DNA of 64,000 nucleotides. Source: an uncultured Acidobacteriaceae bacterium. Lineage in GTDB: Bacteria; Acidobacteriota; Terriglobia; Terriglobales; Acidobacteriaceae. The stretch's first letter is position 1, and each line of letters opens with the position of its first letter. Positions 6,823 through 17,882 of this stretch are shown one piece after another. The notes beneath the pieces were generated by a model. That model was given only the letters and a program-made list of their open reading frames with translations, ran no database searches and was not told the DNA's origin. The position numbers and the translations under genes are program-made. The stretch is from NCBI GenBank assembly GCA_937879855.1, contig CALFMO010000067.1, forward strand, positions 62,001 through 126,000, given 5' to 3'.

Positions 6823-8505
6823 TCACTTGCCCGTATAGCTCACTCTCCAAATCGAGTTCGACCCGTCATCGCTCACCAGCAGCGAGCCATCATGCGCCAC
6901 CGTGATCCCCACCGGACGCCCCCAGACGTGCCCGTCTGGCAGCACGAATCCAGTCAGGAAATCTTCATACTCGCCCGTAGCACGTCCGGTCTGATGCAGC
7001 GGCACGCGAATCACTTCATAGCCCACACGGATCGCCTTGTTCCACGATCCATGCTCGGAAGCAAAAATATCTCCGTCATACTCGTTGGGAAATTTATCGC
7101 CCTGATAGAACGTAAATTCCAAAGACGCGTTATGAGGTTGCAGCAGCACGTCAGGCACGATTGCCTTATCCTTCAACTCCGGATGCTTACCCTCGTGCCG
7201 CGGATCCTGATGCGCCCCGATGTACCACCAGGGCCAGCCGTAGAATCCACCTTCCTCCACGTGCGTGATGTAGTCGGGAACAAGGTTGTCTCCCAGCGCG
7301 TCGCGTTCGTTCACCGAGCACCAGAGCTCGCTCGTCTTGGGATTCACCGCGATCCCGCCGCCCGCATTGCGAATGCCATACGCGTACACCTTCAGTTGGC
7401 AGTTCGTTGGATCGCATGCCAGAATGTCTGCGCGATCTTTCTCTGACGGGTGCGTATCGGGATCGTCAACGTTCGAGGCAGAACCGACTCCTACAAACAT
7501 TGTCTTGCCATCCGGTGAGAACGCGATCGCCCTCGTCCAATGTCCGCCGCTCGAAGGCAAGTCGGCCATGTGTTGCGACGCGCCGCTCGACTTCAAATCT
7601 CCATTGTGGTACGGGATCCGAATCACCTCGTTGGTGTTGCCGATATAAATCCACTCCGGATCCGGACCCGGCGGATAAAACGCAATTCCATAAGGCCGCC
7701 TCAAGCCGCTGGCAAAAATTGCAGTCTGCTCCGGTTTTCCGTCGGCAGTGATTCCTCGAAATACGCGAATCCGTCCCGCTTCGCTCTCTGCCAGGAAGAT
7801 GTCGCCGTTGGGAGCGGTGCGCAGCAATCGCGGATTTTCGAGCCCCGACGCGAAGAGTTCTACTTTGAATCCCGCAGGCGCCACCGGCCAGGCATTTTGC
7901 GGGCGCGCGACCACCTCCGCACCGTTCTGCGCCGATTCAGTCGCAAATGGCGCCGGAAGATCTTTTACCGTGATCTTGCGAATCGTTCCCGGCTTTTCAT
8001 AACGAAAATCCGTAAATGGCGGTTTTGGAGGCGGAGCACTCAGCTTCGCGGTCGCAACTTCCGCAGCGGGAGCCGACGTGGCCGCGGTGCCCGCCTTGCC
8101 CGCTTTGCCCGCCGCCATCGCCTCCACATAGGACACCACTTGCCATCGTTTTTCCTCGGGCAGGCTTGCCCACGACGGCATTCCGTTATCTTTGTCTCCT
8201 TTGGTGATAAACCAGAATATCTCACCGGCCGAGACACTTTTCAGTTTCCCGTCCACCAGCGACGGCACGTTGCCCGTCCCCTGTCCGACTTTTCCGTGAC
8301 AAGCCAGGCAGTTTCTTGCGTAAACGATCTTCCCAGCGTCGATGGCAGCCGGTTGTCCCGCATACGGATTCTTCATAGCTTTCGCCGACGCTGGCGCGTC
8401 GTGAAAAGGACTATTATCGACCGCCCACAAGGCGGCCACGAACAGCAGAAATAAGAGAACTGCCCAGGCACTTCTGTCGGCCCGTAGGCGCATATATGTC
8501 CTCAC
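6823..8505 (-). CDS. Periplasmic cytochrome c / sorbosone (glucose) dehydrogenase fusion
   Basis: Predicted exported quinoprotein. An N-terminal hydrophobic segment (AVLLFLLFVAALWAV) is followed by a class I cytochrome c domain with CLACH near residue 69. A Met ligand candidate sits in GMPSWASLP near 109. From about residue 210 there is a sorbosone/glucose dehydrogenase-type beta-propeller (FKVELFASGLENPRLL... to LLVSDDGSNSIWRVSY), which typically binds PQQ. The cytochrome would accept the electrons released by sugar or alcohol oxidation. The start is GTG at 8505; an in-frame ATG at 8493 is possible. It is divergent from the DUF1080 gene. The substrate cannot be read from sequence. Confidence 0.82.
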   Translation of the reverse strand: MRTYMRLRADRSAWAVLLFLLFVAALWAVDNSPFHDAPASAKAMKNPYAGQPAAIDAGKIVYARNCLACHGKVGQGTGNVPSLVDGKLKSVSAGEIFWFITKGDKDNGMPSWASLPEEKRWQVVSYVEAMAAGKAGKAGTAATSAPAAEVATAKLSAPPPKPPFTDFRYEKPGTIRKITVKDLPAPFATESAQNGAEVVARPQNAWPVAPAGFKVELFASGLENPRLLRTAPNGDIFLAESEAGRIRVFRGITADGKPEQTAIFASGLRRPYGIAFYPPGPDPEWIYIGNTNEVIRIPYHNGDLKSSGASQHMADLPSSGGHWTRAIAFSPDGKTMFVGVGSASNVDDPDTHPSEKDRADILACDPTNCQLKVYAYGIRNAGGGIAVNPKTSELWCSVNERDALGDNLVPDYITHVEEGGFYGWPWWYIGAHQDPRHEGKHPELKDKAIVPDVLLQPHNASLEFTFYQGDKFPNEYDGDIFASEHGSWNKAIRVGYEVIRVPLHQTGRATGEYEDFLTGFVLPDGHVWGRPVGITVAHDGSLLVSDDGSNSIWRVSYTGK

Positions 8506-8619
8506 CGATATATTTTCTATTCTAGATTAAACTCTGCGCGAAAAGGTTTCCAACATCTCAAAGCTCATGGCTGTCGCGCGAATGCCGCCTGGTGTATCTT
8601 CAAGCACGAGGTATCCACG

Positions 8620-9387
8620 ATGAAGACAGCATTCTTTGCACTAATCGTCGCCTTATGTGGTGTCCAACTGGCCATGTCGCAAGTCGATTCACGCTGGAAA
8701 CCCAACGATCCCGACCGCCCGCTGCCGCCAGTGATTGAGCCCGGAACCGCGAGCACACAGGACGCACCAGGGCATCCGCCATCGGATGCAATCGTACTGT
8801 TCGATGGCAAGGACCTTTCCCAGTGGCTGGCAGCGGATAATCAGGCGGCGAAGTGGAAAGTCGCGGGCGGACATATGGAAGTCATGCCGCATACGGGTTA
8901 CATCCACACGCGCCAGCCTTTCGGTGACTGCCAATTGCATGTCGAATTCTCCGAGCCAGTGCCTCCGGTGGGCGAAAGTCAGGAACGTGGCAACAGCGGC
9001 GTGTTCTTGATGGGCCTCTACGAAATCCAGGTGCTGGATTCCTATCAGAACAAAACTTATGCCGACGGCGAGGCCTCGGCCGTATACGGCCAATTTCCGC
9101 CACAGGTGAATGCCTCTCGGCCTCCGGGACAGTGGCAGACCTATGACATCGTCTTCCACGCTCCGCATTTTGACAAGGATGGTAAGGTGCTGCGCCCGGC
9201 TCGTGTGACGGCGCTGCACAATGGACTGCTAGTGCAGGACAATGTGGAACTGTCGGGGCCTACGGCTCACCATGATCGTCCGGCATACAAGGCAACTCCC
9301 GACAAGTTGCCGCTGAGCCTGCAAGATCACGGCAATCCGGTGCGCTACCGAAATATCTGGATTCGTGAGTTGCAAGAAGGGCAGTAA
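8620..9387 (+). CDS. Secreted DUF1080 (3-keto-disaccharide hydrolase-like) protein
   Basis: Signal peptide (MKTAFFALIVALCGVQLAMS) followed by a DUF1080 LamG-like beta-sandwich: IVLFDGKDLSQW near residue 60, a conserved RGNSGVFLMGLYEIQVLDS stretch near 122, and GQWQTYDIVFHAP near 168. Members of this family cleave or bind 3-keto-glycosides or other glycans and are common in Acidobacteriota and Planctomycetes. GAGGT precedes the ATG. With the neighbouring sugar-dehydrogenase-like gene on the other strand, a role in extracellular carbohydrate oxidation is plausible but inferred. Confidence 0.8.
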   Translation: MKTAFFALIVALCGVQLAMSQVDSRWKPNDPDRPLPPVIEPGTASTQDAPGHPPSDAIVLFDGKDLSQWLAADNQAAKWKVAGGHMEVMPHTGYIHTRQPFGDCQLHVEFSEPVPPVGESQERGNSGVFLMGLYEIQVLDSYQNKTYADGEASAVYGQFPPQVNASRPPGQWQTYDIVFHAPHFDKDGKVLRPARVTALHNGLLVQDNVELSGPTAHHDRPAYKATPDKLPLSLQDHGNPVRYRNIWIRELQEGQ

Positions 9388-9511
9388 AGGCTCGACGACA
9401 CTGCGAGTCGTTTTCCGGATCGCGCCGACACAGTTACAACTTCTTGTCTGAGGATGCGATCTCTAGGCCGCTGGGCGGCAGAACTGGCCGCCTGCCGGCG
9501 ACAAAAATATG

Positions 9512-9535
9512 GGCCGCCAGTGTTTGCTGGCGGCC
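9512..9535. terminator. Strong GC hairpin, part of composite repeat copy 1
   Basis: GGCCGCCAG-tgtttg-CTGGCGGCC is a perfect 9-bp stem between two convergent genes. No long T-run follows. It may act as a bidirectional terminator, but it is also one half of the repeat at 9513-9585. Confidence 0.5.
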
Positions 9536-9585
9536 GAAGATCCGAACTGCGCTCGGAGGACAGCCGAGGGCGGCTGTCCCCACAT
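9513..9585 (+). repeat. Composite palindromic repeat, copy 1
   Basis: Two palindromes in tandem: GCCGCCAG...CTGGCGGC, then CTGCGCTCGG and GGACAGCCG-aggg-CGGCTGTCC followed by CCACAT. The same composite, in the same orientation, is at 10729-10807, on the other side of the 9593-10570 gene. Confidence 0.8.
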
Positions 9586-9592
9586 TAGCAAA

Positions 9593-10570
9593 TCAGAACC
9601 CGGGGGTTTCCGGGGCCGTGTGGGCTGCGTGCAGACTGAGGCGCACGCCGCGCTTTTCGTTGAGGCGCGTGGTTGTGCTCCAGTCCACTTCGTCGGTGCT
9701 GATGACGCCGGTACCGCCGCCCACCAGGGAATAGGTGATGCGGCTGTCCTGGTAGCCGTAGCCGCTGACAGACAGCACGGTTCCGTTGTTCAGAACGAAG
9801 ACGGGCATGCCGGGAGCCACGTTTGGAACCGAAGGAATAGTTCTCGTGACGACGCTCGCATAGGAAGCCTGAACTTGACCCGTTGCCATCTGGGTCGTGA
9901 CGGTTCCATCTACCAAGGCGTTGCGGTACATGGGTTTGTTGTTATAGACCGAGGGCTGGTAGTTCTGACTCTGGTCGCGGCTGAAGAAGTGCCAGTTGGG
10001 ACCGAAACTCCTGGTCACCTGCGGGATCTGGACGTCATCCATCAGGCGAAGGCTGAGCACGGTTTCGCCCTTCAGCGTGGGGCGCGGTCCGCGCGCGGGC
10101 AACATGATCACCTTCCAGGGCCATAGCGGAGGGATCATCCATTCAATGACGTCGCGGCGAGGATGCCCTTTGCCGTCGATCTTGCCCTGTTTGTCGACTT
10201 TATAGCCACGGGTGGAGATGACCTTGGCCTCAAGCGGAAGGTCGCCGGTGGGCAGGCCGATGCGATCAAACTGAACCTTCAGATATCCCTTGCCCCAGAA
10301 GTGACCTGGATCCTTGGCTGAATCGAGATGTCCCACTAAATAGCTTCCGCGGGGAAAAGCCTGCTGACCGAATTCGGTAACGCCGCGCAAGTGGCAAAGC
10401 ACGGGATCGCCGACATCCATCGTAGCCGTAGACATGTTGGGCTCGTTGAGGGTGCACTGCAGGAGAGTGCCGGCGGGCAGGACGATGTCCCGTGCGCTGG
10501 CGCTCAAGGAGAAAACGGATAGGCCCAGTGTAGAGACAGCTAGGGCTGCGTACAACAGGCGAGACTTCAT
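9593..10570 (-). CDS. Secreted protein of unknown function
   Basis: Signal peptide (MKSRLLYAALAVSTLGLSVFSLSASA) followed by a beta-rich domain beginning DIVLPAGTLLQCTLNEPN. This resembles the start of Acidobacteriota secreted proteins with an 'LPAGT-l-v-l' motif; no enzyme signature is visible. A central PPLWPWKVIMLPARGPRP stretch is hydrophobic and Pro-rich. GAGGTG stands 6 nt before the ATG at 10570, which decides this start over an in-frame GTG at 10579. The gene is bracketed by two direct copies of a composite palindrome (9513-9585 and 10729-10807). The function is not recognised. Confidence 0.75.
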   Translation of the reverse strand: MKSRLLYAALAVSTLGLSVFSLSASARDIVLPAGTLLQCTLNEPNMSTATMDVGDPVLCHLRGVTEFGQQAFPRGSYLVGHLDSAKDPGHFWGKGYLKVQFDRIGLPTGDLPLEAKVISTRGYKVDKQGKIDGKGHPRRDVIEWMIPPLWPWKVIMLPARGPRPTLKGETVLSLRLMDDVQIPQVTRSFGPNWHFFSRDQSQNYQPSVYNNKPMYRNALVDGTVTTQMATGQVQASYASVVTRTIPSVPNVAPGMPVFVLNNGTVLSVSGYGYQDSRITYSLVGGGTGVISTDEVDWSTTTRLNEKRGVRLSLHAAHTAPETPGF

Positions 10571-10725
10571 AGAATTCACCTCGTTCGCTTGCTGATTCGC
10601 AGGCCGCGGGACAGCCCACTACGTGATGGGTGGAATCTAATCACAGAGTTTGGGGCTGGGTCAATAAGGTTTTGGGCTGAAACGGGCTTCTGGGCACGGA
10701 ATGGGGAGGTTGGGCAGTTGAAAGG

Positions 10726-10755
10726 AAAGCCGCCAGCGATTGGGCTGGCGGCTTT
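10726..10755 (-). terminator. Terminator of clpC
   Basis: AAAGCCGCCAGC-gattgg-GCTGGCGGCTTT is a perfect 12-bp stem. On the minus strand it lies about 55 nt past the clpC stop and is followed by TTTCCTTT. It doubles as the first half of composite repeat copy 2. Confidence 0.7.
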
Positions 10756-10807
10756 AAACCTTGCCGAGCTGCGCTCGGCGGACAGCCGAGGGCGGCTGTC
10801 CCCACAT
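10729..10807 (+). repeat. Composite palindromic repeat, copy 2
   Basis: Same two palindromes and same CCCACAT tail as 9513-9585, direct orientation. Spacing between the palindromes is 27 bp here and 23 bp in copy 1. Confidence 0.8.
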
Positions 10808-10810
10808 CAA

Positions 10811-13255
<2,445 letters not shown>

Positions 13256-13520
13256 AATGCCCTTCCCCTGACCTTCCTGGCCGGGAAAACATTTGCTCGC
13301 CCGACCTACCGAACCCGATCCCCGGTCCTGCTGACCTTATTCTAAGCCATTATGCAATCAAAGGGCCTCGAAACCAAAGTACTGAAACGATTTTACAAAC
13401 CTTTGATCACGTTACCGAAGGAACGGTTGCTCATCCTCCGTTATTGATTTCTTTGCACCAAATTCCTGCACTTTGTCGAACTAATCTTTCGCTCGCCTAC
13501 AGGCTGCATACTACTGTTAC

Positions 13521-14234
13521 TTATGCCGGTAAAGAATCCGGCGCAATCTCCTCTACACGACCTCGCTGCAGCCGCAGGACCCGATGGCAGCGACGGGCAA
13601 ACGACAAGTTATGCGTAGCAATGAGGGAGGTAAGTTGGTGCTCGCGATGTAAGCGCGCAATCAAAGCAAAAACCGCTTCCGCAGTCTGTCCGTCCAAGTC
13701 TCCCGTGGGCTCATCCGCCAGCAACAGCTTCGGGCCTGTGATGAGCGCGCGGGCCAAAGCCACCCGCTGCTGTTCTCCGCCCGAAAGTTCGCCCGAGCGA
13801 TGATGCGCACGTTGCTCCAGTCCAACCTCACGCAGCCAGCGCGAAGCTTCAGGCTCGACTTGCTGCCAAGTCCGCCCTTGCAGAAGCAGCGGCATGGCAA
13901 CATTTTCTGCCGCGGTGAATTCCGGCAGCAGATAGTGGAACTGCCACACAAAGCCGGTTTCCCGGTTGCGAAAGTTCGCGGCTTCGTCGTGCGATAACGA
14001 ATTCAATCGCAAGTGGGCGCAGTATACGTCACCTGCAGAAGCACGATCAAGAGCGCTCAAGATATGCAACAAGGTACTCTTTCCCGCGCCGGATTCGCCC
14101 ACAATGGCGAGCATTTCGCCTCGCTTCACCTCAAACGACAGATTCTCAAAGAGCACCAGATCCGATTCGCCGGACCGAAAAACCTTCTTCAGGCCTTCCA
14201 CTCGAAGCATCGATTCTTGTCCCGTTAGATGCAT
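13521..14234 (-). CDS. lolD: LolD-type lipoprotein-releasing ABC ATPase
   Basis: Cytoplasmic ATPase of the LolCDE family, which releases outer-membrane lipoproteins from the inner membrane; related MacB-type pumps share the fold. Walker A GESGAGKST near residue 42, Q-loop QFHYLLPEFTAAENVAMPLLL, signature LSGGEQQRVALARAL near 146, Walker B LLLADEPTGDLD near 170, and H-loop ATHN. It lies 153 nt downstream of lolC on the same strand. An internal ATG at 14210 (MLRVEG) is an alternative start. Confidence 0.88.
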   Translation of the reverse strand: MHLTGQESMLRVEGLKKVFRSGESDLVLFENLSFEVKRGEMLAIVGESGAGKSTLLHILSALDRASAGDVYCAHLRLNSLSHDEAANFRNRETGFVWQFHYLLPEFTAAENVAMPLLLQGRTWQQVEPEASRWLREVGLEQRAHHRSGELSGGEQQRVALARALITGPKLLLADEPTGDLDGQTAEAVFALIARLHREHQLTSLIATHNLSFARRCHRVLRLQRGRVEEIAPDSLPA

Positions 14235-14387
14235 TTAATGTCGCTTTCGTTCCAACGCCTAAAGTATGAAGGAGCGTAACCTAAGGGTTAGCCAGTATTC
14301 GCCGGCTGTTCAAGTAGTGCGTAGCGCAGTGAAATCGTTTCGGGTGTGCGGATTGCCGCCCGTTCGTGGCCGGAGGTTGAATCCCTT

Positions 14388-15713
14388 TTACTCATAGCGC
14401 AGGGCCTCGGCTGGGAGGATGCGAGACGCGGACCATGACGGATATAGCGTCGCGATAAACGAAATCAGAACCGCAAAGAGCGCGATCCACAAGCCATCGA
14501 TTGCTCGAGGCGCGAAGGGAACGTAGTCGATCGAGTAGACCTCGGGAGAGAGCGCGAGCACGTGATAGTGTCCTCCGACATAGGATATGGCATACCCGAG
14601 CACCAGGCCGATTGCGGTGCCGATAACGCCGATCAGCACGCCCTGCGCGATAAAGAGGTTGCGTACCTGAGCGCGGCGCGTCCCCATGGACATGAGGACG
14701 GCAATGTCTTTCGTCTTTTCCATGACCATCATAATGAGAGAGATCAGGATGTTGAGGGCGGCGACGAATACGATCAGGCCGATGGTGATGAAGGTGACCA
14801 GGCGCTCCAGGCGGAGGGCGTGAAACAGGGCCTTATTCTGCTCTTGCCAGTTTGTGGCCATGAATCCTTTGCCGGCGGCTTCTTCCAGTTGGTGAGAGAT
14901 TGGACCAGCCTGGTAAATGTCGTCGACTTTGAACTCAATAACGGAGATGAGGTCGCCAAGGCCGAACAGGCGTTGCGCGTCTGACAAGCGCACGAAGGCC
15001 CAACTGGAGTCGTAGTCGAAGAAGCCGGAATTGAAAATTCCTACCACACGGAAGCGATTGTATTTGGGGACCGTACCGAAGGGAGTGAGCTCACCTTGAG
15101 GGCTGACGACAAGGACTACAGAACCGACCATGGCGCCAAGGTTGTCGGCCATATCTTTGCCGAGAAGGATGGGCGGCATCGATGCAACGCGCTGCTGTAC
15201 AGCTGCCAGGGAGTCGGGAGATTCGTTCGTTTCCGCTGCTTGGGTGTTGCGGTTATCGCTGTCCGCAGGCTTTGATACCGCTTCTGTGTCTTCCAGCGGA
15301 GCGGCCGAACCTTCCTTCACAGAGTTCAGCAGATCGCCCACTTTGCGCTCGTAGCGCGGAATCATGCCTTTGAGCACCGCCCCGCGCGCGCGTGGACCGC
15401 GTGCAATCAGAACTTGTTCAAAGATTGCTGGAGCGGCTGCGACTACGTGCGGCTGTTTCGAAAAACGGTTCATGAGCTCAGGCCAATCTTTAATGCCGTC
15501 ATCGGCGACCCGCTGCAGGCTGATGTGGGAAGTGGAACCCAGCAGGCGCTGTTGAAGATCCTGGCGAAAGCCGTTGGTGATGGCCATGGCAACGACAAGG
15601 GACGCTACGCCCGCGGCGACTCCGACAATGGAGATGCCGGTGATGATGCCGAGGAAGGTCTGCCTTCTCTTTGCTCGCAAGTATCGGGTCGCGATGAAGA
15701 GTTCGAAGCGCAT
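14388..15713 (-). CDS. lolC: LolC/LolE-type lipoprotein-releasing ABC permease
   Basis: Four-helix MacB/FtsX-fold permease. TM1 (TFLGIITGISIVGVAAGVASLVVAMAI) lies near residues 19-46, and a large periplasmic domain spans about 50-315. Three C-terminal helices follow: TFITIGLIVFVAALNILISLIMMV; a VLIGVIGTAIGLVLGYAISYV segment; and a final one before the FtsX-typical ending ATLYPSWSASRILPAEALRYE. A single permease gene with lolD suggests a LolF-like homodimer. The periplasmic domain carries an acidic, low-complexity stretch near 140-175. A 7-bp repeat tract (15724-15757) abuts the start codon. Confidence 0.88.
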   Translation of the reverse strand: MRFELFIATRYLRAKRRQTFLGIITGISIVGVAAGVASLVVAMAITNGFRQDLQQRLLGSTSHISLQRVADDGIKDWPELMNRFSKQPHVVAAAPAIFEQVLIARGPRARGAVLKGMIPRYERKVGDLLNSVKEGSAAPLEDTEAVSKPADSDNRNTQAAETNESPDSLAAVQQRVASMPPILLGKDMADNLGAMVGSVVLVVSPQGELTPFGTVPKYNRFRVVGIFNSGFFDYDSSWAFVRLSDAQRLFGLGDLISVIEFKVDDIYQAGPISHQLEEAAGKGFMATNWQEQNKALFHALRLERLVTFITIGLIVFVAALNILISLIMMVMEKTKDIAVLMSMGTRRAQVRNLFIAQGVLIGVIGTAIGLVLGYAISYVGGHYHVLALSPEVYSIDYVPFAPRAIDGLWIALFAVLISFIATLYPSWSASRILPAEALRYE

Positions 15714-15723
15714 GTGGAACTTT

Positions 15724-15757
15724 CAGACGTCAGCTGTCAGCTGTCAGCTTTCAGCCA
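15724..15757. repeat. Heptamer tract upstream of lolC
   Basis: GTCAGCT-GTCAGCT-TTCAGCC units with a 7-bp period sit immediately upstream of the lolC start (minus strand). Confidence 0.65.
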
Positions 15758-15901
15758 AAGTCGGATTATAACGAGAAGCCGTTGAGCTAGATGGTCAGGA
15801 ACGAATCTCTGTGAGATTCATCTTTCAGGAGAAGCAAAAAAACTATCGTCACGTTGAACTGCCAGACTCTGACAGGATATCGTTCGGGCGAGGGCATTCT
15901 C

Positions 15902-17086
15902 GTGAACCGGTCGCGTCACCTATTCTGCGTTGCATCTCTGCTGCTAGTCTCTTTGCAAGCGCGAGCCCAAAACCTCATTTATTCCTTGTCTACCGCTGAA
16001 ACCCAGGCCAGTTTCCAAGCTCGCTTTGGCCCAAACTCATTTCAAAGGCCCGTCAACGAACGTCTGGCAATGCTTCGACGTTACCGGAAGACAGAGATTT
16101 ATTCACTTTCCATGATCGATGGCCAGCGTACTTTGCTGTTTTCGGACGAGGGGAAAAACTTTGAGATCTTGCCGTCTCTTGGTCTTGGGCAGCCGCTCAC
16201 GAAAACCAAAGCCTACGTAAGAGGGGTCGAGCGCGAATGGCGGACGCAGCCGACTCCCGGTGCGTTTTCCACGCCGGAGTCCATCTACGAAATAAGTCTG
16301 GATGGTTCGAACAAGTTTCACCGGCTGTTTGAAATTAAGCCGAATCTAAGTACCGCCGTCGTCAATCCTGCAGGAACGGAAGACTTCTTCAAATCCGAAG
16401 ACAACGGGAAGTCCCTCATCTACATTTACGATGTGGCCACCGGGAATTTACTGCATACCTGGGACCTGAATGGTCTGTTGAAGGCCAATTGCCCGGGTTG
16501 TCTCGCAGAATCGCAGGGCTGGCTAGCCGGAGGGAACCGCCTCTTTTTTAATCTTGATATCGTGGGCGATGATGGTGAAGACGATACAGCCTCCGCAGCC
16601 TCGCATGGCGGCCCGGGCGCTTATAGCGTTGCCGAGGACGGGAGCGACCTACGCGAGATTCCGCCGGAGACGGGCCAGTGCAAAGTGCCAGGATACGTTC
16701 GACTGGCTTCCGTTGCGCCGTCTTTGATTGGACAGTTGCCGGATGGAACGTATGTGTTTCTGGATTATGCGATGAAGCAGCCGCAGCCCAAGGCGCCAGC
16801 TCAGGCACAGACTTTTCTGGTGCTGGCGAAGTCAGGCGCGCAAGATAAAAAGGTGATAGCGCTCCGACCTTCCCGTCTGGAATCTTTTCACTTATCACCA
16901 TCCGGAAAATATTTGGCTTTTACCGAAGCCCTGACGACAAAAGACTACAGAAGTGAACGTCATCTGTGGATCAAAAACCTGCAATCTGGCGAAGACAAAG
17001 AATTGTTCGCCGTACCGCCGCCTAACCCTCCAGCTTCGCCGCAACCAAACGAAACGGTGGTGGTTCTGGGTTGGATCGAGAAATGA
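15902..17086 (+). CDS. Secreted protein, beta-propeller-like, unknown function
   Basis: A GTG start at 15902 is chosen because GCGAGGGC precedes it and a clean signal peptide follows (HLFCVASLLLVSLQARAQ). The mature protein of about 370 residues has repeated strands of the 'Y-ISLDGSNK-HRLFEI' and 'IYIYDVATGNLLHTWDL' kind, resembling WD40/TolB-type propeller blades. No catalytic motif is seen. It is flanked by lolC (divergent) and the methyltransferase-like gene (convergent). An upstream ATG at 15854 is possible but would spoil the signal peptide. Confidence 0.65.
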   Translation: MNRSRHLFCVASLLLVSLQARAQNLIYSLSTAETQASFQARFGPNSFQRPVNERLAMLRRYRKTEIYSLSMIDGQRTLLFSDEGKNFEILPSLGLGQPLTKTKAYVRGVEREWRTQPTPGAFSTPESIYEISLDGSNKFHRLFEIKPNLSTAVVNPAGTEDFFKSEDNGKSLIYIYDVATGNLLHTWDLNGLLKANCPGCLAESQGWLAGGNRLFFNLDIVGDDGEDDTASAASHGGPGAYSVAEDGSDLREIPPETGQCKVPGYVRLASVAPSLIGQLPDGTYVFLDYAMKQPQPKAPAQAQTFLVLAKSGAQDKKVIALRPSRLESFHLSPSGKYLAFTEALTTKDYRSERHLWIKNLQSGEDKELFAVPPPNPPASPQPNETVVVLGWIEK

Positions 17087-17128
17087 TCGAAGCCCGTTAG
17101 AACATTCTGCCCGGAAAGGAATGAAAGC

Positions 17129-17710
17129 TCATGATTTCATTCGCGGCAGTATAGCGGAAACTTTGTTTCGGTAGGCAAGATATTCAGGTCCAAATCTCTT
17201 CTCCAATTCCTCATCTTCCATGTGGATCATGACTGCCCCGGTGACGATTGCCAGGAGGGTGAGGAGCCAGCAGACTGCGAGTCCCGTGCCAACGCTCCAG
17301 GCTAACATTTCGCAGAGATGACCGAGGTAGACGGGATGGCGGACGCGCGCGCGAATGCCTGTAGTCACCAGGCGATCATCCTGATGGCCGTGGCGAATTT
17401 CCGGAAGGCCGCCGAGTTGTGCCCAACTGAAGTGCGCCCCGGCGTTGCCATACAAGAAGATTCCTGCAGCAAATAGAACGGCGGAAGCGATCCACGCCCA
17501 CGGCGTGGAGTAGATCGTGGCGTTGCGCCACGGGCCGGTGAGTGCGGCGATGCCTAGCCACATGACGATCCAAGCGGGAACGAGCACGCGGAAGGGGGAA
17601 GCCTCGCTGGCCCGCCAGCGATGCGCTCGCGGATGAACCATGAGCCAGAACAAAGGGATGGTTGAATAGACGACACAGACCAGCCATCCGAGCGTGCGCA
17701 ACCAGTGCAT
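17129..17710 (-). CDS. Isoprenylcysteine carboxyl methyltransferase-like membrane protein
   Basis: Membrane protein with about four or five helices of the ICMT/PEMT type. The C-terminal half has the family pattern: TTGIRARVRHPVYLGHLCEMLAW (SAM-binding RHP-Y-G), two hydrophobic helices, then MEDEELEKRFGPEYLAYRNKV. In bacteria the substrate is usually unknown; lipids or small amines have been proposed. The gene is monocistronic, convergent with 15902-17086 and divergent from the SulP gene across an inverted REP doublet. Confidence 0.8.
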   Translation of the reverse strand: MHWLRTLGWLVCVVYSTIPLFWLMVHPRAHRWRASEASPFRVLVPAWIVMWLGIAALTGPWRNATIYSTPWAWIASAVLFAAGIFLYGNAGAHFSWAQLGGLPEIRHGHQDDRLVTTGIRARVRHPVYLGHLCEMLAWSVGTGLAVCWLLTLLAIVTGAVMIHMEDEELEKRFGPEYLAYRNKVSAILPRMKS

Positions 17711-17743
17711 GGGGCGATTCTACGTCGGTTGACGTGGAAGAAT

Positions 17744-17832
17744 CACGTAGGCCCGGACGCATTCGTCCGGGCAGGTTTCTTCGTCTACGGGCTCCGCTTT
17801 GCGCGGCGGACGAATGCGTCCGCCACTACGTG
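17744..17832. repeat. Inverted REP doublet upstream of the SulP gene
   Basis: CACGTAG-GCCCGGACG-catt-CGTCCGGGC (17744-17772) faces GGCGGACG-aatg-CGTCCGCC-ACTACGTG (17805-17832). The constant CTACGTG tail is on the outside of each unit, so the pair forms a BIME-like inverted doublet. Confidence 0.8.
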
Positions 17833-17882
17833 TGCACCTCGGTCATCTACCGGATTCCAACGGGCGGAGCGATAATGTCAAA

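Noticed and set aside
13256..13520. Possible promoter for clpC with CATAAT and a weak -35
   Set aside because: The -35 matches only 3 of 6 positions; not strong enough to list.
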